DNA of 64,000 bases. It comes from Myxococcaceae bacterium (GTDB lineage: Bacteria; Myxococcota; Myxococcia; Myxococcales; Myxococcaceae). The stretch covers positions 1 through 64,000 of the forward strand of contig JAFGNZ010000010.1 of assembly GCA_016926755.1 (NCBI GenBank), read 5' to 3'. Positions 1 through 8,887 of the stretch are shown here, one piece after another (position 1 is the stretch's first letter; each line of letters begins with the position of its first letter). The notes beneath the pieces were generated by a model. It made no database searches. It was not told where the DNA came from and was given only the letters and a program-made list of their open reading frames with translations. A program made the translations under genes and the position numbers.

Positions 1-1487
<1,487 letters not shown>

Positions 1488-1509
1488 GGCGCCTCATCGT
1501 AGATGACCG

Positions 1510-1572
1510 GTGGGCCCATTCGAAGGGCCGTCCAAACGCGTGGTCCCTGGTTCGAATCCAGGAGGGCCCACT
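1510..1572 (+). other. tRNA 3'-end-like fragment, putative attachment-site remnant
   Basis: Bases 1546-1562 form a perfect T-arm: CCTGG, the seven-base loop TTCGAAT, CCAGG. Bases 1563-1570 follow as an acceptor-like strand, but CTG is present instead of CCA. GGGCCC at 1512-1517 could pair with GGGCCC at 1564-1569, yet there is room for neither a D-arm nor a normal anticodon arm. This is not a working tRNA. Integrases often insert into tRNA 3' ends and leave such a copy, so with the integrase fragment nearby I read it as an att scar. Confidence 0.5.
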
Positions 1573-1590
1573 GGCGGGAACCCCTCCCCT

Positions 1591-1615
1591 CGCCTCGGGA
1601 ATTTCCCCCGAGGCG
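1591..1615. terminator. Hairpin, possible bidirectional terminator
   Basis: A perfect 9-bp stem (CGCCTCGGG with CCCGAGGCG) around the loop AATTTCC. It follows the tRNA-like fragment on the + strand and the DUF808 stop codon on the - strand. No U-tract is evident, so termination is inferred from stem strength and position. Confidence 0.45.
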
Positions 1616-1676
1616 CTGGGGCGGGAGGCCACCTTCTCCAGGCTCCGCACCACCGGCGCACCCTGCGGCGAGGCCC

Positions 1677-2639
1677 CTACCCCGGCTTCGGGCTCACCAC
1701 CGCCCGGTAGACGCGCTTCACCGCCGTCACGCCCAGCAGGACGAGTCCTCCGGCGACTATCCCGGCCACCGCGGCCACCAGCGTCGGTGCCAGCGCCTGC
1801 AGGACTCCTCCAAGGGCCGGCACGGTGCCCACCCCGTGCGCGAGGCTCTCGCTGAGGTGATGCAGGGGGGGGATGCCGTGGGTGAGGATGCCGCCGCCCA
1901 CCATGAACATGGCGGCCGTGCCGGCGATGGAGAGCCCCTTCATCAGGTAGGGGGCGGCCGCCAACAGCCCCCGGCCGAGCCCGCGCTGGAGCTGCCTGGA
2001 GGTGCCCGTGCCCACCTTCTGGCTGAGGTAGAGCCCCGCGTCATCGAGCTTCACGATGCCGGCGACCAGGCCATAGACGCCGACGGTCATGATGATGGCG
2101 ATGCCGACCAGGACAGCGACTCGCTGGCCAAAGGTCGCGGCGGCCACCGTGCCGAGCGAGATGACGACGATCTCGGCCGAGAGGATGAAGTCGGTACGGA
2201 CCGCGCCTTTGATCTTCTCCTTCTCGAAGGCGACGAGATCGACCGCGGGATCGGCGACGGCTTGGACGAGCTCTCCATGGTGGGCCGCGTCCTCGGCCTT
2301 GCTGTGCAGGAACTTGTGGGCCAGCTTCTCGAAGCCTTCGAAGCAGAGGAAGGCACCGCCCAGCATCAACAGCGGGGTGATCACCCAGGGCGCCAGGGCG
2401 CTGATGGCCAGGGCGGCAGGCACCAGGATCGCCTTGTTGACCAGCGAGCCCTTCGCGACCGCCCAGACCACGGGCAGCTCGCGATCCACGGTGACGCCAG
2501 CGACCTGCTGGGCGTTCAGCGCGAGATCATCACCGAGGACGCCAGCGGTCTTCTGGGTCGCGACCTTGGTCATGGCCGCGACGTCATCCAAGAGGCTGGC
2601 GATGTCATCAATCAGGGTCAGGAGGTTGCTGCCGGCCAC
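1677..2639 (-). CDS. DUF808 family inner membrane protein (YedI-like)
   Basis: 320 residues. The protein is full length compared with E. coli YedI and shows the family hallmarks: [19 protein letters not shown] at the N-terminus, [17 protein letters not shown] near 30-45, [16 protein letters not shown] near 55-70, then [18 protein letters not shown] and [15 protein letters not shown]. About six hydrophobic segments are visible, ending in [20 protein letters not shown]. The molecular function of the family is unknown. I chose GTG at 2639 because AGGAAG lies six bases upstream and it matches the family's usual N-terminus; the open frame extends further but without family-like sequence. It is monocistronic, with a hairpin about 60 bases after its stop. 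Confidence 0.88.
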   Translation of the reverse strand: MAGSNLLTLIDDIASLLDDVAAMTKVATQKTAGVLGDDLALNAQQVAGVTVDRELPVVWAVAKGSLVNKAILVPAALAISALAPWVITPLLMLGGAFLCFEGFEKLAHKFLHSKAEDAAHHGELVQAVADPAVDLVAFEKEKIKGAVRTDFILSAEIVVISLGTVAAATFGQRVAVLVGIAIIMTVGVYGLVAGIVKLDDAGLYLSQKVGTGTSRQLQRGLGRGLLAAAPYLMKGLSIAGTAAMFMVGGGILTHGIPPLHHLSESLAHGVGTVPALGGVLQALAPTLVAAVAGIVAGGLVLLGVTAVKRVYRAVVSPKPG

Positions 2640-2645
2640 GATGGT

Positions 2646-2651
2646 CTTCCT
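2646..2651 (-). promoter_or_regulatory. Ribosome binding site that fixes the GTG start of the DUF808 gene
   Basis: AGGAAG on the - strand, six bases before GTG at 2639. No comparable site precedes the upstream in-frame ATG at 2762. Confidence 0.6.
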
Positions 2652-2838
2652 GTAACGACGAGTCTCTGAGACACACCCGACTGCTCGAACGGGACTCCCG
2701 CTTGAGTGAGTCCGGTCCCGACAAGCTAGTGGGTATACCTCAGCCCGTCGAGCAGAGGCCACGCGCCGGGCTCGCTCGGGTCTCGAGCCGCGGCGCCGTC
2801 CTGCGAGGCTCCTGCCTCACGCCTCCGCCGGGCCCCGC

Positions 2839-3204
2839 TCAGGCCTGCGCCGGGCCCTTCGGGGCATTCTCGTCGCGGCCATGCACGGAGGCTGGCGGGC
2901 TGGTGGCCTCCACCGCGGTAAAGGGCTCGAGGATCTTATAGGTGTGGCTGGCGCCGCGCGGCACGAGCCAGGAGTCCCCGGGGCCGAGCAGCAGGATCTG
3001 CCCCTCCAGGTGGAGCTCGGCCCGGCCCTTCACCACGTAGCCCACCGTCTCGTAGTCACGGGCTACAGGGGGGGGCGGCTCGGCCGGCTGCTCCTCTTCC
3101 CACAGCCGCATGGACACGCGGATGCCCGAGGCGAGGTACTTCTGCCCCATCTCCCCTCGGGGAGAGTGGCGTGCTTCGACCTTCTTGACGCTGGTGTCAC
3201 CCAT
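2839..3204 (-). CDS. Single-domain cupin protein
   Basis: 121 residues. A small beta-barrel cupin: the first motif region is YETVGYVVKGRAELHLEG (about 51-68) and the second is LLGPGDSWLVPRGASHTYKI (about 72-91), with the final His retained. The usual first-motif His pair is replaced by a YETVGYV stretch, so metal binding may be weak or differ from canonical dioxygenase cupins. No signal peptide or DNA-binding domain is visible. The substrate cannot be told. It lies alone between the DUF808 gene and a small basic protein gene. Confidence 0.82.
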   Translation of the reverse strand: MGDTSVKKVEARHSPRGEMGQKYLASGIRVSMRLWEEEQPAEPPPPVARDYETVGYVVKGRAELHLEGQILLLGPGDSWLVPRGASHTYKILEPFTAVEATSPPASVHGRDENAPKGPAQA

Positions 3205-3299
3205 GCCTCGTCTCCTTCCGGTTCACGGTGTCGTCCGCTGAACGTCACTGAGTGGAAGGTAAGGAAGGACTGAGGCGCGACACTTGCGAGGGAGCCCGA

Positions 3300-3327
3300 C
3301 TGCTCCCCCCTCGAGAGAAGGGAGCAG
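3300..3327 (-). terminator. Hairpin downstream of the small basic protein gene
   Basis: CTGCTCCC and GGGAGCAG form an 8-bp stem with a 12-base loop, ten bases past the stop of the leftward gene at 3337. There is no clear U-run, so termination is likely but not certain. Confidence 0.4.
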
Positions 3328-3336
3328 GGCTCGACC

Positions 3337-3531
3337 TCAGTACCCCTCGAGCGGCGGCTGCGGCCCGGGGATGATGCCGGCGATATCCGGATCCACCCCC
3401 TCCTGACCCGGCTGGCTGGCGCGCTCCGCCTTTTCCTTCTTGCGCTGGTCGCGGCGCGCGTCCTTCTCTTTGTTCTTCTCCTTGCGAGCCAGTTCCTTCT
3501 GGCGCTTCGACATTCCCGGGTGTTGAGGCAC
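3337..3531 (-). CDS. Small highly charged protein, function unknown
   Basis: 64 residues. The middle (about 7-42) is a run of Lys, Arg and Glu (SKRQKELARKEKNKEKD and on), predicted as a single charged helix; the end is DPDIAGIIPGPQPPLEGY. No known catalytic motif. The GTG at 3531 is preceded at five bases by AGGAGG inside AAGGAGGG, an almost ideal ribosome binding site, which decides this start over the internal ATG at 3513 and strongly supports that the gene is translated. I do not recognise a characterised family; nucleic-acid binding would fit the charge but is speculation. Confidence 0.66.
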   Translation of the reverse strand: MPQHPGMSKRQKELARKEKNKEKDARRDQRKKEKAERASQPGQEGVDPDIAGIIPGPQPPLEGY

Positions 3532-3569
3532 GGTGCCCTCCTTGAGCGGGGCGATGTAGACGGGGACGC

Positions 3570-3604
3570 AAACAAAAGGCCCAGCCCTTCATAAGGGCCA
3601 GGCC
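3570..3604 (-). terminator. Intrinsic terminator of the cold-shock gene
   Basis: On the - strand a 12-position stem (six perfect pairs GCCCTT/AAGGGC at the tip, a two-base mismatch, then four more pairs) is followed by TTTTGTTT. It lies 27 bases after the cold-shock stop, and it is one of the few classical U-tract terminators in this window. Confidence 0.7.
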
Positions 3605-3631
3605 TCGATCTGGCGAGAGTTCTGACGCGCG

Positions 3632-3835
3632 TCAACCGACGACGCGGACGTTCTCTGCCTGGAGCCCCTTCGGGCCGCGCTTCACGTCGAACTCCACGCG
3701 CTGCCCCTCGGCGAGCGTGCGGAACCCATCCGACTGGATGGCAGTGTGGTGGCAGAACACATCCTCCCCACCCTCCTGCGCGATGAAACCGAACCCCTTG
3801 GCATCATTGAACCACTTCACAGTACCAGTTGCCAT
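3632..3835 (-). CDS. cspA: Cold-shock domain protein (CspA family)
   Basis: 67 residues, the standard single-domain length. RNP1 is KGFGFIAQ (about 13-20) and RNP2 is DVFCHHTAI (about 29-37); the N-terminus [11 protein letters not shown] is typical. It binds single-stranded RNA and DNA, acting as an RNA chaperone and antiterminator in the cytoplasm. ATG at 3835 is set by family alignment; the open frame continues upstream only as read-through of the leader. Its leader contains a stable hairpin (3902-3931), and a U-tract terminator follows the gene. Whether it is cold-induced or constitutive cannot be seen. Confidence 0.95.
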   Translation of the reverse strand: MATGTVKWFNDAKGFGFIAQEGGEDVFCHHTAIQSDGFRTLAEGQRVEFDVKRGPKGLQAENVRVVG

Positions 3836-3901
3836 TGCTGTTCTTCTTTCTGCTGAGTAGAGGCCAACCTCACCAGGCCGCCCGTGGTTGGAGCGAACAT
3901 C

Positions 3902-3931
3902 GCCCCGGTATTTCCCCTGTATCACCGGGGC
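3902..3931 (-). other. Hairpin in the cold-shock gene leader region
   Basis: GCCCCGGT and ACCGGGGC form a perfect 8-bp stem with a 14-base loop, about 70-95 bases before the cspA ATG. Long structured leaders that control mRNA stability or translation are known for cold-shock genes. The region 3836-4110 holds otherwise only the upstream sequences of the two divergent genes. Confidence 0.4.
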
Positions 3932-4110
3932 ATCGCAAATGTAACCCCTCGTGTGGGATCCCCATTCCTCTCTCCAGGGTAGGGGCCGAGCAGGCACTTC
4001 ACACTTCTTCACGCGCACCCAGGCACGCCCTTCACACCCGCTCTCTACCTTCTGCTCCACACAACGAGAACCCGGGCGCTCGGTCGCCCGGCCCCTCAAG
4101 GAGCAGGCAC

Positions 4111-4590
4111 ATGTTGGGATTCTTCGTGGGTACCGCTTGTCTGGCTGGCCTCATCTACACGCTGCGGGGAGGCCGCCGCTGGCACCATCACGGCCGCGGC
4201 GGGCGCTGGAGCTGGCGCGGGAGGATGCGCTGGCTCTTCGAGCGGCTGGACACCTCGCCTGGCCAGGAGAAGGTCTTCGTCAAGGCCGCGGACGAGCTGA
4301 CCGAGGCCTTCGAGAAGCTGCGCGACGAGCTCGGCGCCACCCGCACCGCCATCGCCCAGGCGCTGCGCGGTGAACAGCTCGACGCGGCCTCCCTGCGCGA
4401 GCTGCACGCGAAGCATGACGCGCTCATCGCCAACCTGCGCGAGGCGCTGCGCACCTCGCTGGCGCAGCTCCACGAGGCGATGGACCCGCGCCAGCGCCGG
4501 GAGCTGGCGGATCTCATCGAGCACGGCTGGGGCCACGGCTACCGCGGCCATGGGGGCTGCGGCTGGCGCGGCGGCTACCGGCACTGCTGA
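4111..4590 (+). CDS. CpxP/CnrX-like periplasmic sensor or chaperone with Gly/His tail
   Basis: 159 residues. Residues 1-17 form a hydrophobic anchor ([17 protein letters not shown]). A basic His/Arg/Gly stretch (20-38, [16 protein letters not shown]) follows, then a helical hairpin of about 95 residues ending in [17 protein letters not shown], the pattern of the CpxP/Spy/CnrX/ZraP group. The tail (about 142-159) is rich in Gly and His and ends YRHC. AAGGAG lies eight bases before ATG 4111. Members bind metals or unfolded proteins outside the inner membrane and restrain a sensor kinase. It heads a tight + strand group with a small membrane protein, a response regulator and a sensor kinase, which fits that role; the ligand is unknown. 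Confidence 0.75.
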   Translation: MLGFFVGTACLAGLIYTLRGGRRWHHHGRGGRWSWRGRMRWLFERLDTSPGQEKVFVKAADELTEAFEKLRDELGATRTAIAQALRGEQLDAASLRELHAKHDALIANLREALRTSLAQLHEAMDPRQRRELADLIEHGWGHGYRGHGGCGWRGGYRHC

Positions 4591-4635
4591 ACGACTGAAG
4601 GCCCCTGCCTGACTGAACGGAAAGGAACCACCGCC

Positions 4636-4821
4636 ATGCGTCGTCGCATCCTCGTCGTCCTGCTCGCCCTGGGTACCGTCGGAGGCTATGCCTCCGGGAT
4701 CGCCAGCCTCCGCTACCGCTCGCACTGCCGCCGGGCCTGGACGGAGGCGCGCACGTCCCAGGCGTGCCCGCCCTGCGCCAGCACCACGGCCCAGGCCCCC
4801 ACTCCCTCCAGCCCGCGCTAG
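4636..4821 (+). CDS. Small membrane or secreted protein, unknown
   Basis: 61 residues. Residues 5-22 (ILVVLLALGTVGGYASGI) form one hydrophobic segment after MRRR, followed by a short Arg- and Cys-containing tail with TSQACPPCAS and a Pro-rich end. AAAGGAA sits eight bases before the ATG. It lies between the CpxP-like gene and the response regulator, 45 bases after the former and 14 before the latter, so it belongs to the same operon. It may be an accessory of the sensing system; it is too short for a family call. Confidence 0.5.
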   Translation: MRRRILVVLLALGTVGGYASGIASLRYRSHCRRAWTEARTSQACPPCASTTAQAPTPSSPR

Positions 4822-4835
4822 AGTCCGGGTCTCCC

Positions 4836-5519
4836 ATGCCCACCCGCGTCCTCCTCATCGACGACGACACCCGGATGTACGAGCTGCTCGCGCAGTACCT
4901 GGGGCAGAACGGCATCACGGTGGCCCACGCGCCGGATGGGGGGCGCGGGCTGGCCGCGCTGGAGGCCAACGCCTACGACGCGGTGCTGCTCGACGTGATG
5001 ATGCCGGGCATGGACGGCCTGGAGGTGTGCAAGCGCATCCGCGCCCGGAGCGGCCAGATCCCCATCCTCATGCTCACCGCCCGAGGCGACGAGACGGACC
5101 GGGTGGTGGGCCTGGAGCTGGGCGCGGATGACTACCTGGCCAAGCCCTTCAGCCCGCGCGAGCTGCTGGCGCGGCTGCGGGCCGTCCTCCGGCGCGCGCA
5201 GCCCACCGCGGTGGCCGATCGGCTGGAGTCCAGCGGCGTCTCCATCGACGTGGCCGGGCGCGAGGTGAAGGTGAATGGCCGGGCGGTGGAGCTCACCGGC
5301 CTCGAGTTCGATCTGCTCGTGGCGCTGATGCGGCGCGCGGGCCGCGTCATCCCCCGGGATGCCCTGCTGGGCGAGGCCGGCCGCAGCGACACCGTGGTGG
5401 GCGAGCGCACCGTGGACGTCCACATCTCCCACCTGCGGCAGAAGCTCGGTGATGAGGGAGGACGCCTCATCAAGACGGTGCGCGGCGTGGGCTACGTCTT
5501 CTCCAAAGAGGGCGTGTGA
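4836..5519 (+). CDS. OmpR/PhoB-family response regulator (CpxR-like)
   Basis: 227 residues. The receiver domain (1-118) has the acidic pair in LLIDDDTRM, phospho-acceptor Asp near 51 in AVLLDVMMPGMDG, Thr in MLTARG and Lys in LAKPFSPRE. The winged-helix DNA-binding domain (about 130-227) shows LTGLEFDLLVALMRRAG and VGERTVDVHISHLRQKLG, ending VRGVGYVF. ATG 4836 begins the receiver fold directly; an upstream in-frame ATG at 4764 lies inside the previous gene. Its stop overlaps the kinase ATG (TGATG), so the two are co-translated. By analogy with CpxR it should activate envelope or metal stress genes, probably including this operon. Confidence 0.94.
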   Translation: MPTRVLLIDDDTRMYELLAQYLGQNGITVAHAPDGGRGLAALEANAYDAVLLDVMMPGMDGLEVCKRIRARSGQIPILMLTARGDETDRVVGLELGADDYLAKPFSPRELLARLRAVLRRAQPTAVADRLESSGVSIDVAGREVKVNGRAVELTGLEFDLLVALMRRAGRVIPRDALLGEAGRSDTVVGERTVDVHISHLRQKLGDEGGRLIKTVRGVGYVFSKEGV

Positions 5520-6925
5520 TGCACGAGCCTCACGGCCACGGGCCTCACGGCCACGAGCCCCACTCCCACTGGCCCCCGGGCCACGGCCCCCATGCCTGGC
5601 GCCATGGCCACGGGCCTCATGGGCGCTGGCGCATGACGCGCCTGGGCCGCTACATCCGCGAGCACCTGCGCCGGAGGCTCTTCGTCTGGTTCGGGCTCTC
5701 CATCCTCGTCACCGGCTTGCTGGTGGCCACGGTGATGAACCTGGTGGGCGGCTCCACCTGGCGGCAGGAGATGGAGAAGGCCCGCACCTTCGCCAGCAAC
5801 CGCTTCGCCGAGGTGTGGGACATGCCCGAGCGGCGAGCGGCCCTCGTCCAGGGGATCTCCCGCGACCTGAACGTGGACGTGGAGCTCCGGGATGCCTCCG
5901 GGACGCTGCTGACACGGGCGGGCAAGGCCTGTGAGAAGCCGGACCTCACCATCCCGGTGGCGCGCAACGGCACCCGGCTGGGCTCGGCCCAGGCCTGCTA
6001 CTGGCACTTCCGCCCCCGCAACCCCTGGCGCAGCCTCCTGCCCCTGCTGCTCTCCGGGGCCATGCTGTGGATGATCTCGGGCGCCATCGCCCGGCGGCTG
6101 ACCCGGCCCATGGAGGAGCTGGTCCGCGCCGCCAGCGCGCTGGGCTCGGGGAAGTTGGAGACCCGCGCCAGGCTGGGCCGGGACGCCACGGGAGAGATGG
6201 GCGTGCTCGCCGCGTCCTTCAACGACATGGCCGCGCGCATCGAGCGCCAGGTGGCGGACCAGCGCGAGCTGCTCGCCGCCGTGTCCCATGAGCTGCGCAC
6301 CCCGCTGGCGCGCATGCGCGTGCTCACGGAGATCCTCCGTGGCGGCGGCGGGGATCCGAAGACGCTGGATCAGGTGGATCGCGAGGTGGTGGAGCTGGAC
6401 GCGCTGGTGGGCGAGCTGCTCGCCAGCTCCCGGCTGGACTTCGGCCAGGTGACCCCTCGCGCCCTCGATGCCAGGGAGCTGGCGGCCCGAGCGCTGGAGC
6501 GCAGCGGCCTGCCGGCCGAGCTGCTGTCGGTGGAGCTCTCTGACACCGCCCTGGTGGGCGACACGACGCTCCTGGCCCGCGCGCTCGCCAACCTCCTGGA
6601 GAACGCGCGGAGGCACGGCCAGGGCGCGGAGGCGCTGCGGATCATCGAGCGCGGCGGCAGCCTGGCCTTCTGCGTGGATGACCGCGGCCCGGGCCTGCTG
6701 CCCGGCGAGGAGACGCGCATCTTCGAGCCCTTCTACCGCAAGGACCGGGGCGGAGAGGCGCGTGAGGCGGGCTCGCTCGGCCTGGGGCTGGCGCTGGTGC
6801 AGCGGATTGCCCGGGCGCACGGCGGCGAGGCCTTCGCGGAGAACCGTCCCGGAGGCGGAGCCCGCGTGGGCTTCAGCGTCCAGCGGGCAGGGCCGCCCGC
6901 CGCGGGCGGCCTCCCTCGAGCGTGA
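5519..6925 (+). CDS. Sensor histidine kinase with a His-rich cytoplasmic N-terminus
   Basis: 468 residues. Residues 1-38 are unusual: 12 of the first 34 are His, in repeats such as HGHGPHGHEPHSH. Then come TM1 (about 54-77), a periplasmic domain of about 90 residues containing two Cys, TM2 (about 168-190), HAMP (190-245), the H-box VSHELRTPLARM near 255, N-box NLLENARRHG, G1 DDRGPGLL, F-box FEPFYRKD and G2 GLGLALVQRIARAHGG. All catalytic boxes are intact. Overall it resembles CpxA/RstB kinases. The His-rich tail would sit in the cytoplasm before TM1 and could bind Ni, Zn, Co or Cu; this is inference from composition. The start codon overlaps the response regulator stop. Confidence 0.93.
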   Translation: MHEPHGHGPHGHEPHSHWPPGHGPHAWRHGHGPHGRWRMTRLGRYIREHLRRRLFVWFGLSILVTGLLVATVMNLVGGSTWRQEMEKARTFASNRFAEVWDMPERRAALVQGISRDLNVDVELRDASGTLLTRAGKACEKPDLTIPVARNGTRLGSAQACYWHFRPRNPWRSLLPLLLSGAMLWMISGAIARRLTRPMEELVRAASALGSGKLETRARLGRDATGEMGVLAASFNDMAARIERQVADQRELLAAVSHELRTPLARMRVLTEILRGGGGDPKTLDQVDREVVELDALVGELLASSRLDFGQVTPRALDARELAARALERSGLPAELLSVELSDTALVGDTTLLARALANLLENARRHGQGAEALRIIERGGSLAFCVDDRGPGLLPGEETRIFEPFYRKDRGGEAREAGSLGLGLALVQRIARAHGGEAFAENRPGGGARVGFSVQRAGPPAAGGLPRA

Positions 6926-6960
6926 GCCGCGGGCAGTCCGGCCCCAGCGCGCGTCGCGTC

Positions 6961-7776
6961 CTAGCCCTTGTCCGTGGCGGCGAACTCGAACGAGGCCTCG
7001 GCGGTCTCGCCGTCCTTCACGGTGACTTCGGCCGTCTTCGTCCCGAGCGTCTCGTGCCACGCCTCGAGCGTGTACGTGCCGGCCGGCAGGCCCGTGATGG
7101 AGAAGGTGCCCTCCTCGCCCGTGGTGGAGAAGTACGGGTGCGGGCTCACGGCGATGAAGGCCCTCATCCACGGGTGCACGTCACACTTGAGCTGGAGCAG
7201 CTCGGTGTCCGCGGGCACGGGCTTCGTCACCGGCGGCATCGAGGGCGGCTGGGCCAGGTTGAACACGGGCCGGGTGCCCGCCACGGCGCGCACGTTGTGC
7301 AGCGTCCCGTCGCTGTTCTTCACCTGGATGGCCTGGCCGGACTGGGCGCCCACCACCCGAGGCAGATAGGTGCACTTCAGCTGGTCGATCACCACCGGCG
7401 CGCTGGAGGCCGCGGGAGCGCCGGCCACCGCGCCCTTCACGCGCACCAGCACGTTCTGCAGCTTGCCCTCCTTCACCAGCACCGCCTGCTCCTTGAGCGC
7501 CATGCCCTCGCAGGCCGGATCGGCGCTCGGGGCGATGTCGGCCATGGCGGGGGCCGCGCCGTTGAACTTCACCACACCGCGGATGGTGCTCTTCCCAGCG
7601 GGGGCCGGCGGGGTCGGCGCCGCGGCGGCGGGCTCGGGGGTTGCCGGCCTGGCCGGCTCGGCGGCCGCGGTGCTCGGCGAGGTGGGAGCCGCTGGCGGCG
7701 CCTCCTTGCTACAGGCCGGCAGGATCGCCAGTCCCGCCGTTCCGAACAGGGCGAGGCCGAACGTGCGCAGCTTCAT
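6961..7776 (-). CDS. Lipoprotein with cupredoxin-like copper motif and carboxypeptidase regulatory-like fold
   Basis: 271 residues. The lipobox is LAILPAC (Cys near 22). A Pro/Ala-rich linker (about 25-62) follows, then a beta-rich region. NSDGTLHNVRA and, later, KCDVHPWMRAF (about residues 195-206) give the His...Cys-x2-His-x2-Met order of a type 1 copper site. The C-terminal part (FSITGLPAGTYTLEAWHE) looks like a carboxypeptidase regulatory-like or transthyretin-like fold. Such proteins are anchored in the envelope and may carry electrons. It is followed 71 bases upstream on the same strand by ctaB, which suggests a link to respiration. Copper binding is inferred from residue order only. 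Confidence 0.72.
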   Translation of the reverse strand: MKLRTFGLALFGTAGLAILPACSKEAPPAAPTSPSTAAAEPARPATPEPAAAAPTPPAPAGKSTIRGVVKFNGAAPAMADIAPSADPACEGMALKEQAVLVKEGKLQNVLVRVKGAVAGAPAASSAPVVIDQLKCTYLPRVVGAQSGQAIQVKNSDGTLHNVRAVAGTRPVFNLAQPPSMPPVTKPVPADTELLQLKCDVHPWMRAFIAVSPHPYFSTTGEEGTFSITGLPAGTYTLEAWHETLGTKTAEVTVKDGETAEASFEFAATDKG

Positions 7777-7847
7777 GGGAGTTCTCCTTGTCAAAACCAG
7801 GGGTGTCAGCACGAAGGGACGGCGCGCGGGCCTCGACGGACGGACGG

Positions 7848-8732
7848 CTAGCCGTTGGCGCTGCTGTCGAGCATGAGCGCGATGAAGAGGCCCGTGAGGT
7901 ACAGCAGCGAGAAGAAGAACGTCCGCCGGGCCCAGGGTTTTCCCAGCTGCCGGAAGAAACCCACCGCCCCCAGCCCCAGGAAGGAGAGCCCGAGCACCAC
8001 CGCCACGGCCAGGTACCACCCTCCGGCGATGCGCAGCTGGTACGGCAGCAGCGTCATCGGCACCAGCGCCACCAGATAGAGGACGAGCTGCGCCCGGCTG
8101 GACTCGTCCCCGCGCTCGAGCGGCACGGACTTGAGGCCCGCCGCCGCGTACTCCTCCTTGCGGAACAGGGCGATGGCCAGGAAGTGGGGGATCTGCCAGA
8201 GGAAGAGAATGGAGAAGAGGACGAAGCCGCCGGTGTCCACCTGCCCCGTGACGGCCGTCCACCCCATCAGCGGCGGGAGCGCCCCAGGCACCGCGCCCAC
8301 CAGCATGGCCGCCGAGGTGCGGGACTTGAGGGGCGTGTAGACGAGCACGTAGCTGAGGAAGGCCAGCAGGCCCAGGCCGGCGGTGAGCAGGTTGGCGCCC
8401 AGCGCCAGGGCCGGCAGCGACACGGCCGCCAGGGACAGGCCGAACCACAGCGCCACGCCCGGCTCCATGCGCCCGGAGGGCAGCGGCCGGTTCTGGGTGC
8501 GCGCCATGAAGCGGTCGCTCTGCCGCTCGATGAAGCAGTTGAGGGCGTTGGCCGCGCCCACGGTGCCGGCGGTGGCCAGCAGCGTCACCAGCAGCCGAGG
8601 CCCGGACAGCTGTCCGGGCGCCAGCCACACGCCGCCCGCGGTGGTGGCGAGCACCAGGCTCGAGAGGCGCGGCTTGGTGAGGGACAGCAGATCAGACGCG
8701 GTGGTCGACAGGGACACGGCACGCGCGCTCAC
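7848..8732 (-). CDS. ctaB: Protoheme IX farnesyltransferase (heme O synthase)
   Basis: 294 residues, the normal length. A UbiA-type integral membrane prenyltransferase: LLSLTKPRLSSLVLATTAG near the start, the first Asp-rich-type motif NCFIERQSDRFMARTQNR (about 80-97), YTPLKSRTS, GAVPGALPPLMGW, and about eight hydrophobic segments. It adds farnesyl to heme b to make heme O for terminal oxidases. GTG 8732 has GGAG five bases upstream, and the protein then starts at the family's usual place; the longer open frame upstream is not family-like. No other oxidase gene is in view. The downstream cupredoxin-like lipoprotein gene is probably co-transcribed. Confidence 0.95.
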   Translation of the reverse strand: MSARAVSLSTTASDLLSLTKPRLSSLVLATTAGGVWLAPGQLSGPRLLVTLLATAGTVGAANALNCFIERQSDRFMARTQNRPLPSGRMEPGVALWFGLSLAAVSLPALALGANLLTAGLGLLAFLSYVLVYTPLKSRTSAAMLVGAVPGALPPLMGWTAVTGQVDTGGFVLFSILFLWQIPHFLAIALFRKEEYAAAGLKSVPLERGDESSRAQLVLYLVALVPMTLLPYQLRIAGGWYLAVAVVLGLSFLGLGAVGFFRQLGKPWARRTFFFSLLYLTGLFIALMLDSSANG

Positions 8733-8887
8733 GCAAACTCCGGGGTGGGGCTCGACAGGCTTGCTGCCGGCGCGGTGGAGGTCAGGTGGGAGAACCGCCC
8801 CTACCTGGGCGATCCCTCCCATACAGCCATCCCGGCCGGACGGCAAGCCGCCGCTATCAGGCCCGCTTGTCGAAGACAATGGGCGCA

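Noticed and set aside
1510-1572. Functional tRNA
   Set aside because: There is no D-arm, no anticodon arm of normal size and no CCA; only the T-arm and acceptor side are convincing.
5519-5640. The repeated CACGGCCACG-type DNA as a possible CRISPR or regulatory repeat
   Set aside because: The repeats are in frame, encode the His-rich kinase tail, have no equal spacers and no cas genes nearby.
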